From: Ichthyophthirius multifiliis
Taxonomy: Eukaryota > Ciliophora > Oligohymenophorea > Hymenostomatida
Direction of reading: 5' to 3'
Assembly: GCF_000220395.1 (NCBI RefSeq)
Contig: NW_004086430.1
Span: 33,327-97,326, forward strand
Length of the DNA stretch: 64,000 nt
Position numbers and translations under genes: made by a program. Shown here piece by piece: positions 49,464-62,972 of this stretch. The notes under the pieces were generated by a model. That model did no database searches, was not told where the DNA came from, and saw only the letters and a list, made by a program, of their open reading frames with translations. The stretch's first letter is position 1. Every line of letters starts with the position of its first letter.

Positions 49464-52245
49464 ATGTAAAATAATAAAGCAATCGAGATATATTTAAGAG
49501 TTCGTCCAACAAAAAAAACATACCAAGGAATAAGTAAAATAAAATAAATAAATAAGTTAATAATAAAAAATATAGATACCTTCGAAGAGGATAATAAAAT
49601 TGACTTTAAAATCCTTAAAGACATCTAATAAGGTTACGTAAACAATAGTAAAGAAACATATTCATTTGCTTTTGATAAATTATTGAATTAAAAATCTTCT
49701 TAAGAAAAGGTCTTCAAAAGCATTGCCCAAGAAGTATGCGATTCTGCATTACAAGGATTTAATGGAACTATATTTGCTTATGGTCAAACTGGTTCTGGTA
49801 AAACTTTTACAATGACCGGAGGGCCTGATAGTTATGAAGATCGAGGTATAATCCCTCGAACATTGAGTTATATTTTCTAATAAACTAAAAAGTTAGATAA
49901 CTATTTTTTCCAAATATCAATTTCATATATAGAAATATACAATAATTAAGGCTATGACCTCCTAGACGAAAATCACTCCGCAAAAAAAATTGAAGATTTA
50001 AAAGCCGTAATTCCCCGTGAAACTGAAAATGAGGAAATTATATTAAGCGGTTTATCAATACATAAAGCAATTAATGAAGAAGATGCCTTAAATTTATTAT
50101 ATATAGGTGATGTAAACCGTGCGGTTTGCGAAACTCCAAAAAATGATGTTTCGACTAGGTCACATTGTATTTTTACGATAATGATAGAAAGTAGAAAAAC
50201 TGATTCGGATGTAAAAACTATGAGTAGAATTCATTTGGTGGATCTTTCCGGTTCTGAAAGAATTAAAAATACAGGAATAGAAGGAAAATTGGAAAAAGAG
50301 GCAAGAAATATAAATTTAAGCTTGCATTTTTTAGAACATGTTATAGTATGTTTAAATAAAAGGGCGTAAGGAGAAAATATTCATGTCCCCTATAGAAATT
50401 CGCTAATGACGCTTATTTTAAGAGACTCTTTAGGAGGAAATTGTAAAACGAAAATGATTTCTACTATAAGTGCCGAAGAACCAGATATTTTAGAAAGTAT
50501 TTCGACTTGCAAATTTGCGTAAAGGGTTGCTTTGGTAAAAAATTATGTAGTTAAAAATGAGGCAGTAGATCCTGCAGTTATTATTGAAAGACTGAAAAGG
50601 GAAAATGCATAACTAAAGGCAGAAATTAATTTGTTAAAAGGAGAAAGTATATATAATTTTTTTTATAATATAAATAATAATATTGTCTAAAATAAATATA
50701 TTAATTAAAGATATTATTATATATATATATACAAATATACATTTCATATATTTTTATATATTTATATTATTTTATATCTTTATTTATTATTTAATAGATG
50801 TTAAAGATAAATTAGATGCAGATGATATAGATATTTGTAGATAAAAAGTTGAAGAATATATTAATCATTCAGATCCTTCCTTTTAACTCGTTTTAAGTAA
50901 TACATATTTTTTATTTTAATTATATTTTTATATTTTTTTTTAGGTGACAGATTATTTATTAATGAATGTTTTTATTAAATGAAACATAAAATAAATAATT
51001 AGTTAAAGTAAAATAATAATCCTTAAAATTAAATTATTAATAAACAAAGCGGTTTAAATGAAAATGCTTAAAATACACTAAAAAATGTCCAATATAATCA
51101 TTTAGAGGAAGAAATTAAAAAACTTAAGTTACTTGTTTAATAAAGAGATAATGAAATAATGATTCTTTTAAATTTAGTTAATAAAAACAAAGGAGCAAGT
51201 ATTAGTGTACCCGTATATAGAGAAAACAACGAAATTAATTTAAATGAAAATTCTTTAATAAGATAAAATTCTCCAAAAAAAATCGATTTTCCTTAATTTG
51301 AATAATTATAATAAAGCATAATAGGAAATTAATAAAAGTATTAAAAAAATGTATAACCCAATAATTTAGAATCAAAAACAAAAGAAAATATATAAGATGT
51401 CAATACTTTTCATACTTAATCTATTTTAACATAAGCTAGATAATCACTTTTGTAAAATAATGAAGTAAATGAAATGCTTTTAGCACCTTTAAATCTCACT
51501 AACGAATAGTTAATGGATAGGGCTAATTGTTTTGAAATTTTTAGAAAAAGTTATAGAAAAAATTAAGTTATGGAAGAAAATAAAAATGTTTTGAAAGAAA
51601 AATTCGAAAAAGCGAGATAATTAGGATAATAAGTTAATAATGCAAGAAGTAAAATTGATTAGATGAAAAACATTGTATTTATTTTATTTTATAATTGTAT
51701 TTTTTTTTACGAAGTAATATTCGTTTATTATATATTATATTTTTATAAAAGATTGAAGATTTAAGAAAAGAAAGAGCCCTAAAAGGACTTCTAGAAGGAG
51801 AAAATGAAGATTATAAACATCCTGAAGAGGTTAATTTATTAAATAATATTGAAGAATAAAAAAAGATGTAAAAATTTATATTTTATTTTTTATATTAAAA
51901 AACAAAAAATGATATAGATATAAAGAAAACTTTAATTATTTGAAAGATATTAAAGCTGAAATCGAAAATATATAAAAATTACTATAAAGAAATAAAGACA
52001 AAATGTAATAAGATTTTGAAAAGTGGCTTTAAGTTATGACTTAATAAAGATAATAAATGACTTTGAAAAATCAAAGTATTACAAGTAATATTTTAACTAA
52101 TATAAATAATAACACTACTACTATTAATAATAATAATACTAGTGCTAATACTAGTATGATTTAGGTAAGTAAAATTAATGATAAAGAAGTAGAAAAAAAA
52201 CTTTAAGCTTTTTATAAAGCTAGAGATGAAATATATAGAAACTGA
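49464..52245 (+). CDS. Kinesin-9 family motor (KIF6/KIF9-like)
   Basis: ATG 49464 starts the motor at the very N-terminus (IEIYLRVRP). The P-loop AYGQTGSGKTFTMTG, switch I NDVSTRSHCIF and switch II HLVDLSGSERI are intact, so ATP hydrolysis is expected. LSLHFLEHVIVCLNKR, VPYRNSLMTLILRDSLGGN and ESISTCKFAQRVALVKN are typical of the kinesin-9 group, which works in motile cilia (central apparatus). After the neck (VIIERLKRENAQLKAEINLL) several introns (first about 50650-50797) separate coiled-coil exons, ending FYKARDEIYRN at TGA 52243-52245. Kinesin-9A and -9B subgroups cannot be separated here. Confidence 0.9.
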
Positions 52246-53434
52246 GTAGTGAAATAAAATAAAATAATTAAAAAAATGTATTAAAATTTTTTTTTTGATG
52301 TTAAATTATATATTTGAGCTTATATATATATATATATATATTAAAATATAATTAACTATATTCTTATAAATTTTAAATTATCTATAAATATTAATAATTT
52401 ATGATTTTATTTTTAATGTCCATTTATATATTTATTTTATATAATTTTTAAATAAAAAAAAGTTTATAGGTTAAAATAAAAATTTATTACCAAATAAAAG
52501 TTGATTAATAACTTTTATATATATATTTTTTTCTTCTTTCTTAAACTTTTTATTTAATGTATTAAAATTTACAATAAAAATATATATTTATTTTTTAATA
52601 TCAAATATTATAAATTTATATTATTAATAAAATAAAAAAGATTTGTAAATATGAAAACAGATTTTTTCTCAAAGTTTAATAAAAGACATATGTACTTTTA
52701 TTTCCTTATTTAAGTTCACTAATATTTATCAATCAGTTTATTAAAAAATAAAACTTTTTTTCGAGTTTTCTTAATTTCTTTGATTTTTTTTTATTTGACA
52801 GGTATATAATCGAAAATTCTTAAATTAAATTTAAATACAACTTTTATCCTCAAATATAAAATTAGATTTTATTAAATCAAATGAACAAAAGAATTTTAGC
52901 CCATGCTTTATAATTGATAATTATTTTTTTAAATTAAAATTATTTGAATTATATGCGTTTAAAAGTTATATATTTCTTATAGATTAAGTTCTTTATAATG
53001 AAAAAATAGTAAATTTAAAACGATTATTTATTCCTTTTATAAATAAATATTTTATTATTTAATGAAGAAAATTATTCATTTTATACAATATATATAATTT
53101 TAGTAGTATATATCTATTCAAATTTCATCTATTTATATTTTCTATATTAAGATTGCTTTAAGAATATTTAGTTTATTATATATAGGTAAGTTTTGTTTGT
53201 TATAAATATATCTTATTATAATAATTATATTAATAAATTTATATAGCATATTAAAATAATTCAATTACTTTATAATCTAATTTATATTTTTCTGTGTTTT
53301 CTTATAAATAAATTATTATTTTATTTTAAGTCATATATTAACCAAAATTTATTATAATCCTCTTTATTTTCTGTCAAAAATTTTATTTTTATTTTTATTT
53401 GAATTTAATTTATATTAAATTTAATTTTAAATAT
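52246..53434. other. AT-rich spacer, possibly with further pseudogene remains
   Basis: No intact gene. Its right half lies 3' of the minus-strand furin pseudogene and could include its decayed distal part, but I find no clear Cys repeats. Confidence 0.4.
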
Positions 53435-53965
53435 GATTTAAATCATTCTTAATATTACCAATAGCACATTCTTAAATACAAATAAAGCTATTTAGGTAAA
53501 ATCCTAAATTATAATTTGCACATGAAACCGTATCAACACACGCAGACAATCAATTTAAAATAAAAAAACCCCGCAAATAGAAATCTCTTATTCGTAGAAA
53601 TTTAACTGTTTGCTGCATTATTAGTAATATATACTATATCAATTTTTATATTTAATTAACTATAATTTTCGTAATCATTAAATTCCTATAATTCTTCTCC
53701 ATATGAAAATCTTTATAATTAATAAAATTTATTCTCATTTGATTTTTATTTTTTTTATAACTTATTCATTTAATTAAAAAAAAAATATAATCCGTTGAAT
53801 CACATGGATCTATCAATATATATTTAAATTATATTTATATTTTGAATATCGGATAGGAATATCAATATAAATTTTCATATTATAACCCAATAAAAATAGA
53901 TTATATCCGACAATAATGATAATGAGCAAAATATAATTATCAATGAATTTCCATTAAAATGCAGA
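53435..53965 (-). pseudogene. Furin-repeat surface-protein pseudogene, copy 2 (inverted)
   Basis: On the minus strand the sequence tracks the intact copy: GGATATAATC..., TATAATTTAAATATATATTG (20 shared bases with the intact gene near 63166), an AATTATAGTTAATTAAATAT block, ACGAATAAGAGATTTC, GTTTCATGTGCAAATTATA and ATTTGTATTTAAGAATGTGC. It covers the N-terminal domain and first Cys repeat only, with frameshifts, in-frame TGA and lost cysteines (TGT to TAT). It is inverted relative to the other three copies. Confidence 0.7.
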
Positions 53966-55824
53966 AAGAATAAACACATATTTTTAAAATTTTTTAATAA
54001 ATAATATTTTTAATAAAGGCATTAATTAATAATTTTTTGATGTATTTTTAATATGATTTATTAATAAATATAAGTATTCAAAAATCTAAAATTTAAATAC
54101 TGATAAACATAAAAATTTAATAAGTAATAAATATTACATTTAAATTTAAAAAATGTTTATTGTAATCGTATTTTTTTTGTGTTTTTGTTTAAAAAAAATA
54201 TATTATTAATATTAACTTATTATTTTTAATAAATATTATTTTTATTATTTTTGATGTTATTTTAATTATTTATTATATTTCTATTTAACAAAATATAAAA
54301 TAAAATATAAAAGATTTAAATCTTTTTTAATTAATTTTTTTTTTAATAATACAAATCTTATAAAATAATTTATAAATAAAGTTTTTATTGTATTTTAAAT
54401 AAATAAAAATATTTTAAAAAGAAAAAAAAAAAAAATACAATTTTTAATTTGAACTTATATTTTTTATTTTTTATATATTTATGATTTTTTTTTTAATGTT
54501 TCATTAAAATAAAAATAAATATTATATAAAATTAAAAAATATATCAATTAAATTTATATTTTTATTATATATAAAATTATATATTATAATAATATAAAAT
54601 AATAAATATATATAAAATATTTAATATATATAAATCTAAAAATTTCAATTTAATATTATAAAAAAAAAAAATCATAATAATTATATTTAAGATATTTTTA
54701 AATATAAATATAAATATATAAATATATATATAATATAATATAAATAATATTTATATTATATAAATATATATATACATATATCTTTTTTTTTATATTTTCT
54801 TTTTATTATTAATTTAATTTATTTTATACATATTTTAATACTTTTAATATCTTTTATTTTTTATATATTTAATAAATAATTTTATTTTTCATTATTTTTA
54901 TTCTTTTTATCCCTACATTTTTATTTTAAATAAAAATATATTTATAATTATTTTTAATTAATAACTTATATTTCTTTTATTTTTATGTTTTAATTTTTTT
55001 TTTTTTTATCTTATCCTAATTTTTATTTTTATCTCATTTTTCGTTTTCTGTAAATATTATTTTTTATTCTTTATATTCTACTTATTAAATATTTTTATAC
55101 TTACTTATTTTAATCAATATTTATTTTTTATATATAATAATTTATATATGATAATATATTCAAAACTTAAATTTTAAGATTTTGTTATTTAGGAGTTATA
55201 TTCACATTTTTTTATAAAATACATTTAGCAATTTTTTTTATTATTTGTGTTTTTAATTTTTTTTAAAAACACAATAATAATATAAAAGTCAATATTTCTT
55301 TTTCTCTCATTTATTTTTCAATTAATTTTTGGTTAATAATTTCATTAAAAATTTAATCGTAATTTTAATAAATTAATACATTTAATTTAATTATTAAATT
55401 TTTATATTCATTTTATAATATTAAATATAAATAAAATTATTAAATTTTTTTTTTTATATATATTAATTTTTACATAAAATTCGGTTTTATTTTGTATAAT
55501 TTTTAATTTTATTATTTAATAAATATTTATTATTTTCATAAATCTTAAAAAAAAAAAATTATTTTTTTGCAAATTATAAAAAATATAAAATATAATTAAT
55601 ATATTAGCAAATTTTTTTTTTACTCTCCATTGTAAAATGTTTAAATTATATATATCTATTTTAAATAAAAATTAAAAATATAATTGTCTATTTAAATACG
55701 AATAAAAATTTATGTTATATTATAATTAAATTAATATATACAATACATATATTTATATTAACATATATAAAAAAAATATCTAAACGAAAATTAAAAACTA
55801 TAAAAATAAATTAAAATAAAAAAA
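53966..55824. other. AT-rich intergenic region
   Basis: About 1.9 kb upstream of the threonyl-tRNA synthetase gene, dominated by A/T homopolymers and (TA)n near 54710-54780. Nothing supported. Confidence 0.5.
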
Positions 55825-58673
55825 ATGGCCGATCTTGGAAAAAAAACCACATTTACCGACGGTACAATCGCCTAATAAAACTAAGGTTTAATTGGTGGAG
55901 CCTTTAAATAAACATCAAATTCTTCTTTTTTGGACGAAAGATGTTAATATTTCGACTCTATTTACGAAGAGTAATAAAAATTATTGTCTGGATGTGAAAA
56001 GCCTGAAATAACCATAACATTAAAGGATGGAAAATAATTAAAAGGAAGAGCTTTTGAAACTACCCCTTTAATTATTGCTACTGGTATTTCTAAAAAATTA
56101 GCCGAAAATGTACACGCAGCTAAGATTACTTATACCAAAAAATACGAAAACCCTTTATCGAAAATCGGTTAATGTATAGACCCTGAAGCTGACGAAAATA
56201 TTGACGAAGAGTAATGCGATCTATGCTGTGATGGAGAAACTGAACGAAAATTCGAAGTTTATGACTTAACAAGACCTTTAGAAGGAGACTGTTAATTAGA
56301 ACTAGTAGATTTTGAGGATCCTTTAGGAAAATAAGTAAATAAAAATAATAATTAATCCAATTTTATATATAAAAATATAGGTTTTCTGGCATAGTTCCGC
56401 ACATATACTAGGATAATCAATCGAATTAATCTACGGAGCTCATTTATGTATTGGCCCAGCATTATCTTATGGTTTTTTTTATGATTCTTACATGGGAGAA
56501 TGCAAAATAACCCAAAGTGATTACAAAAACATTGAAAAAACAGTCGAAAAAACTATTTAAGAAAAACAGAATTTCCAAAAAGTATATTTAACAAAAGCTC
56601 AAGCTTTGGAATTATTCAGACATAATCCCTTCAAAGTATAATTAATAACTAATAAAATACCAGAAAACGCAATTACTACAGCCTACAAATGCGGAAAATT
56701 AATCGATTTATGCACTGGTCCACATTTACCTAATACTGGAAGAGTGAAAGCCTTTAAAGTTTTAAAAAACTCATCTGCATATTGGCTTGGGAAGAAAGAT
56801 AATGATATTCTATAAAGAGTATATGGAATTTCATTTCCTTCTAAAAAGCAATTAGAAGAATACGTAAAAATATAGGAAGAATTAGCCAAAAGAGATCATA
56901 GAAATATCGGAAAATAGCAAGAATTATTTACTTTTCATTAATTTTCTCCTGGTTGTACTTTCTTTTACCCTAATGGAGCTTGCATATATAATAAATTAAT
57001 GGAAGTTTTACGTTAATAATATTTAATTAGAGGTTATTCGGAGGTTATTTCACCTAACTTGTATGATTCTTAACTATGGAAAATCTCAGGACATTGGACA
57101 AAATATAAAGAAAATATGTTCCTCGTTAATAGCGACAATGAAATTCATGGATTAAAACCTATGAATTGTCCAGGGCATTGTCTTATTTTTGATTCAGTTT
57201 AAAGATCATACAGAGACTTACCTCTAAGATATGCTGATTTTGGAGTTTTACATAGAAATGAAGTACATGGGGCTTTGTCAGGACTTACTCGAGTGAGAAG
57301 ATTTTAATAGGACGATGCTCATATATTCTGTACTATGGACTAGATTATGGAAGAAATTAAGAATGCATTAGATTTTATTGATTATATATATAGTATTTTT
57401 GGTTTTGAGTATACTTTAGCATTATCTACGAGACCAGAGTGTTATTTAGGGGAAAAAGAATAATGGGATTAGGCTGAAAATTCACTAAGAGAAGGGTTAA
57501 ATGCCTTCGGAAAGCATTGGACTGTTAAACATGGGGATGGGGCTTTTTATGGACCTAAAATAGATATTTAATTATACGATGCGTTTAAAAGAGGACATTA
57601 ATGTGGAACTATTTAATTAGATTTTAATTTACCTATTAGATTTAATTTATAATATAGAGCAAATGAGAGTAAAGACGAAATCGAGTAATAAAGAAAAAAA
57701 TAAGAATAATAAAGTAAATAATAAGGGGATGATAATTTCCTTTTACCAGAAGAAAAATAAGAACTAAAAATTATGGAGTAAGAAATCGTAGAAGAAAAAA
57801 AAACTAAGATGGAGGACATTAAGATTTAAGAGAAGTGCTTAGAGTAGATAAAAAATCTGTAGATTAATAAAATAATAATTCTAATAGTAAATTATAATCT
57901 AAAGACGCATAATTTTCTTAAGATACTTAACATTCGCATTAGAATACTCATTAATCAGATAAGAAATATGTTGTTAATTAGCATCATCTTAAATTAGGTT
58001 TTTAAAGACCTGTTATTTTACATAGAGCTGTAATTGGGTCTTTTGAAAGATTCCTGGCTATTCTTTGCGAATAAACTGCTGGAAAATGGCCTTTCTGGCT
58101 TTCTCCTAAATAGGTTATTATTTGTAGTATAGTTAGTAAAGTTAGTGATTTTTGCGAAAGTATAAAAATTCGTTTGAAATTGGAAGGATTTTAAGCTTAT
58201 GTCGATGTTTCTGAATGCACTCTTAATAAAAAAGTTAGAAATGCTTAATTAGAATAATTCAATTATATAGCAGTAGTAGGAGAAGAAGAAAAAAAAGGTT
58301 AATATGTAGATTTAAGAGAAAGAGATAAATAAGAAAGAATTGTAAATAAATAAATATAATTTAAATATATATATATTAGGGTAAATTCAGTATAGATGAA
58401 TTAATTGCATTCTTTAAATCTATTAATATTCCTCCTTCTAAAGCTGAATAAAATTAATGGAATAAAGCTTTCAAAAGTAGTATTAATGAAGAATTCAAAA
58501 AAATAGATAATATTCTTTAAAATTAAGTATTTTTATAAGAGGAAGGGTTTGAATTAGGAGATATCGATGTTTAAGAATATTAAAAAATTAAAAATTAACA
58601 TATTGATAGTAAAATTTATCCTAATCTTCATAGATGGTTTAAATTTGTTTAAAAAAAGTAAGAAAGTAAATGA
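55825..58673 (+). CDS. Threonyl-tRNA synthetase, cytosolic type, with inserted Gln-rich loop
   Basis: ATG 55825 ([17 protein letters not shown]). A TGS-like region ([19 protein letters not shown]) is followed by the editing domain with its metal-site motifs (HSSAH and CTGPH), then the class II core: [12 protein letters not shown] (zinc Cys), motif 2 [27 protein letters not shown], and motif 3 region [16 protein letters not shown], with anticodon-binding [15 protein letters not shown] and GFQAYVDVSE. It ends [18 protein letters not shown] before TGA 58671-58673. Introns: 56335-56380 and 58342-58379. Between [13 protein letters not shown] and GFQRPVILH, where homologues have about ten residues, lie roughly 110 extra residues rich in Gln, Lys and Glu. 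Within this insert the frame changes by one base at an A9 run (57795-57803). Confidence 0.92.
57795..57803 (+). other. A9 tract with apparent one-base frame offset in ThrRS
   Basis: The upstream frame reads ...EEKKTKMED, while the frame needed for the conserved C-terminal half reads ...[16 protein letters not shown]. The coding length after removing the two introns is 2765, one short of a multiple of three. A tenth A would join both halves. Either a sequence error or a frameshift site. Confidence 0.7.
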
Positions 58674-58862
58674 GAGGAGTTATTATTTTTCGGGGGAATT
58701 TTTTCAAAAAAAAATTATAATAAACATATTTATGCTTATAATTAAGAAAAAATATTACCTTTAATAATTATATTTTTTTGTTAGTTTAATTAAATAAATT
58801 AATATTTTATTAAATTATTAGTATATATTATATATATTTTTTAGATTTATATAAAAATAAAA

Positions 58863-59847
58863 ATGTTTCTTTAATAAAATAATAATGAAATATAGAAACA
58901 AAATATAAACAATTAAATATAATAAGTATTAGGAAAACTTAATAAACTAATTGTTTTGAAAAACTAATAATTTTAATAATAAAAAGCCTAAATTAATTCA
59001 AAAGCTTCAATTTTTATATTACCAAAAACACTTATTTTATAAAAAATATTGATTTTTTTACAAGATAAAGATATATTAAAATTATTATTAGTAAACAAAA
59101 TATTTTATAAATTAATATTATCTCCTTTAGGTTATAAAATAATATTTTATTCAATAGCTTTAAAAGCTTAATAGTAATTGTAAAATGAATTAGAAAAGAT
59201 ATATAAATAAAAAAACTAAAAAAACGAATAAATAGATATTGTATCATTAAAATAGTTTTTACTAAAATAAGAAAAATAATAAAAATTCGAAGAAGATTAG
59301 GAGATTTTCTAATAGCTTTTAAATTTAAAACAAATCAGAATTTTTTTAAAATCACAACTCTAAATAGCTCATAATTAAATAGAAGAATAGAATTAAATTA
59401 TTAAAAATTTAAATGATAAAGTTAGTGCTTATAAATAAAGCTAATATTTTAATTTATAAATTATAATTAAATTAAAAAATTAACTTGCTAATTTGGATAA
59501 AGAAATTGCTAAAATTATCAAATTATTAATAATTATAAACAAGAAAATAATCAATAAGTTTCATAAAAAAAATTATTTATATTATTTTTATTTTATTTTT
59601 GTTTAAGCTTGAATAAATTATGAATGAAAATTAAACTTTAGAAAACGACAACTAGAGGCTTTAATTTTAAATAAACATTTTAAAGAAATAAGTAATATTA
59701 TATAAATAAAAATTATAATAATATAATTTTATGCAGTGGAATGAATTATATAAATAGTTAGAAAATTAAGTTTGCGAAAAAAATAATCTTCAAGATAAAT
59801 TGTAAACAATTAAAAAAATTATTTCTGTTAAAGAAGAATAATAATGA
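58863..59847 (+). CDS. F-box and coiled-coil protein
   Basis: ATG 58863 begins MFLQQNNNEIQKQN. Near residues 50-100 an F-box is visible: LPKTLILQKILIFLQDKDIL, then LVNKIFYKLILSPLGYKII. Coiled coil follows (EKIYKQKNQKNEQIDIV; QIAHNQIEEQNQIIKNLND). A TGA at the end of exon 1 requires an intron of about 50 nt near 59560-59610; the second exon reads LEQIMNENQTLENDNQRLQ and ends at TGA 59845-59847. The exact 5' splice site is unresolved. By family an SCF ubiquitin-ligase adaptor whose coiled coil binds the substrate; no substrate can be named. It lies 189 nt after the ThrRS gene on the same strand. Confidence 0.72.
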
Positions 59848-60270
59848 TGTTTTTATTTTTTTTGAAGTTTATAAAAAAAATTAAGTAAAATAAAAAAATT
59901 ACATAAAATAAATTATATAAACTAAGAAATTAAATTTTTGTATTTTCAATTAAGAATAATAAATATAAAAATAAAATTAATATAAATGGAAAATAGAATG
60001 GTTTATTTAAATAAATATTTATTAAAATAAATAAAAAAAAATACATTTTCATAGTTTTAAATAATATAATATTTATTTTATAATAATATATATATTGAAT
60101 ATCTTTAAATTATATAAAAATTTATATATTTATCAACAATAATAATTTTTATATAAGATATTTTATTATTATTAATATAAAAATAAAAAAATTATTATTT
60201 ATTAAACTATATTTATCAATAAAATAAACATTTTTTTAAAAAAAAAAATTAAAGAATTTGTAAATATATA
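59848..60270. other. Convergent AT-rich spacer
   Basis: Between the F-box gene (plus) and the MPDU1-like gene (minus). No feature seen. Confidence 0.5.
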
Positions 60271-61226
60271 TCAATTAGTTTTAATTTTCTTATTTTATCT
60301 ATTTCCGATTAAAAGAATTTACAAAAAGATTATTCCATTCAGTATTACAGCTTAAAAGTTTGAAATCAAAATAAGCATATTTGGTGATTCTGTAAAAATA
60401 GTGAAAGTTCTTGCAATAGCTCCACTAAAATTTAAAAAGAAGGTTGCAAGAGCAAGCTATCCAGTACTTTTATCTTTGAAATTTTTTATCATTTAAGGTA
60501 ATCTGCTACATGAAACTTTTTTTTTATAAAAAATATATTTTCTATTAATTATTTATTTACACATAATCATATTTATTATAATTGATAAATCAAAGGCTTA
60601 TTTTGGTACAATTTAAAGCAATAGAGGTGCTGAAATTCCTCCAATAAAAATAAAAGTTGTAATAAGTTTAAATAATGAAAATTTTTTATCATATACATTA
60701 AAAAGACACATAATAATGATATTTTAGAAAATTATAAAAATATTTTCTCCGTATAAACTAAAAGGACTTTAAATATAAAGATTATAACTAATAGTAAAAA
60801 GATAAAGGAGACACTAATTTTTAATTTATTATTGTTTTTTTTAAATATTATTACTTCAAAAATCAAAGATGAATAAGATAAGCCTTAAACTGATTTATTT
60901 TAAATTATCTTAATAATCTATGGTACTTTTAGAATAGTTGATAAGGTAACAATAGCTATTCCTAAAGTTTTTGAGAGAGTCTTTTTTTTTTGGATATATT
61001 TTTGTATTTTTTTTGTTTTACTAATTTAAAACATTCTGGATTTGTTAATTAATGGTTTACAAAATATGTATTATAACATTATTCAGTAAATACTAAGTAT
61101 TTATATTTTTTATTCTATTTTATAATTTATAATAAAAAATAATAGTATGAATGTTATTATTACATCAGTTTTAGAAGAACAAAAAACTAAAGATAAAACT
61201 AAAAATATTAAAAACAATTTATTCAT
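60271..61226 (-). CDS. MPDU1: MPDU1-like PQ-loop ER membrane protein
   Basis: ATG 61226 encodes a leader (MNKLFLIFLVLSLVFC), then an intron and VFTEQCYNTYFVNHQ, PECFKLTLSKTLGIAIVTL. The first PQ-loop is STILKVPQIIKIIQNKSVQG with LSYSSLIFE; the second is FKDKSTGQLALATFFLNFSG then AIARTFTIFTESPN, ending NGIIFLQILL before TGA 60271-60273. Gene order, spacing and the CLK-LLSK segment match MPDU1/Lec35, needed in the ER for use of mannose- and glucose-phosphate-dolichol in N-glycan and GPI synthesis. Several short introns split it (for example 61129-61177, and about 61000-61040). The window's GPI-like surface proteins would depend on this pathway, a contextual inference. Confidence 0.85.
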
Positions 61227-61789
61227 TTTTTTTTAATTTACTTTTTTTAAAAAATTTTTAAATATAATTATTTATATTAAATAAAAACATAAAAAAAATA
61301 AAATCATTAAAATATTCTTTTTAATTTTATGATTAATTATAATATAAATAAAAATATAAATAATGTAATAGAATAAAATAAAATAAATAATTAAATTTTT
61401 ATTTTTGATGAATAAATAATTAATTTATTATATAATTTTTTTAAAAATTATGACTTATAAAATTTTATATTTTACAATTAAATTGTAAATTATTCATCTA
61501 TAATTAATTATATTTAATCTTTTAATTTAGAAATAAATGTTTAATTAAATTAATATTTTTTGATAAATTTTTAATAATTAAAATTTATATATTTTTACGA
61601 ATTATGAATAAAATGTTAAAAAAAATTAATTAATTAATTAAATTAAATAAATTATTATTAACAAAATAAAATAAAAAAATTATTAAAATTAATTACATTT
61701 AAATAAAAATAAATATATATTTAAAACAATGATTAAAATAAAATAATAAAATTTTATCATATTTATCTAGCTTTATTTAATACTATAAA
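61227..61789. other. AT-rich spacer upstream of furin-repeat copies
   Basis: Divergent 5' region between the MPDU1-like gene and the tandem furin-repeat copies. No element identified. Confidence 0.5.
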
Positions 61790-62570
61790 AAGATCTTTAA
61801 CTATGTTAAAATGATGTTTTAAATAAAAATATTTTACTTAATAAAATTAATAAGATTGAGTTTTAAGGGGATATAAATATAGGTTACCTTAATTTTAATA
61901 TGAATATTTAAATTTATATTCCTAATTTTTTATTTAAAATATAAATTTAATTTAAATATATATTGATAAATTTATGATGTAATTTGAACTATATGAGTTT
62001 TTTAATAAATGATTAAGTTATTTAAATAGTAAAAAGCCAAATTCGTATGGTCCTTATGTAATATACAGGATAAAATATGTATGGAGAAGAATTTAAATAA
62101 TTTTATTATTAATAAAATTATACTAAAAAATAATACTGATGTAATGGCAGACAATTAATCTTTAGGAACAAAAGATTAAATATTTTGGGTTTACTATTTT
62201 TTAAATGGATATTCTGCATTATTAATGCGGATTCGTGTACAAATTGTAGCGTAGGATATTATCTCAATAACTCTATTTGTGTTTAAGAATGCCCTATTGG
62301 AAAATTCAAAAATAATCCAGATAGAACTTGTATTTCATGTGATACTAGTTGTTCTTCGTGTACAAGTACAACTTTATGCTAAATCTGCAATTAAGGGTTT
62401 TATCTAAATAACTCTAATTGTGTTATATTTGGAAATTTAAGAATGCTTTAAATAAAATCTATACGTTATATAATAGCAAGTGTTAAATTATACTAATTTA
62501 ACTTTATGGTAAAGCTGCAATTAAGGTTATTATTTTTATAACTAGATTTATGTAAGTAAATTAATTATTT
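61790..62570 (+). pseudogene. Furin-repeat surface-protein pseudogene, copy 3
   Basis: Tandem partner of the intact copy about 1.2 kb downstream, matching it over the N-terminal domain and the first two Cys repeats, with long near-identical stretches around 62229-62410. Inactivating changes are visible: a TGA at 61975-61977 where the intact copy has TGG, frameshifts around 62035-62060 (before the YGPYA block) and near 62218, and breakdown of repeats after about 62420. The Cys-repeat part is far better preserved than the N-terminal part, hinting at gene conversion with the neighbour. Confidence 0.8.
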
Positions 62571-62972
62571 TTTTATAAAATTTTAAGAATTATATCTTTT
62601 AAAATTTTATTATTTCAATATAATATTAAAAGAAAATATTTTAAATTATCCATCAATAATTAATCATATTATTGACAAAATTAAAATAGATTAATCAGCT
62701 GACTTAATAATTAAATTATAATTAATAAAAACAAAAATGAAAGAAAATTATAAAAAAATCAATAATTTTTATTTTAAATAATATTATACGTTAAATAATA
62801 TTTATTTTATTAAATTTAATAATTATTAATAAAAATAAATAGTTATTTAAATAAATATATATTTAAAAATGGTTAAAAAAGAAAAATTAATTTAAAATAA
62901 ATATCATAATTTTATAATATTTATATAAATTTATTTAATATTATTAATAAGGCCTTAAACTATTTTAAAATA
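62571..62972. other. Spacer, probably 5' region of the intact furin-repeat gene
   Basis: AT-rich. Its last ~50 bases are similar to the flank of the copy at 47.8 kb, suggesting a conserved promoter or leader region. Confidence 0.45.

Noticed and set aside
50181-50369. A short kinesin-like fragment
   Set aside because: Part of the kinesin-9 motor domain; the bounding TAA encodes Gln.
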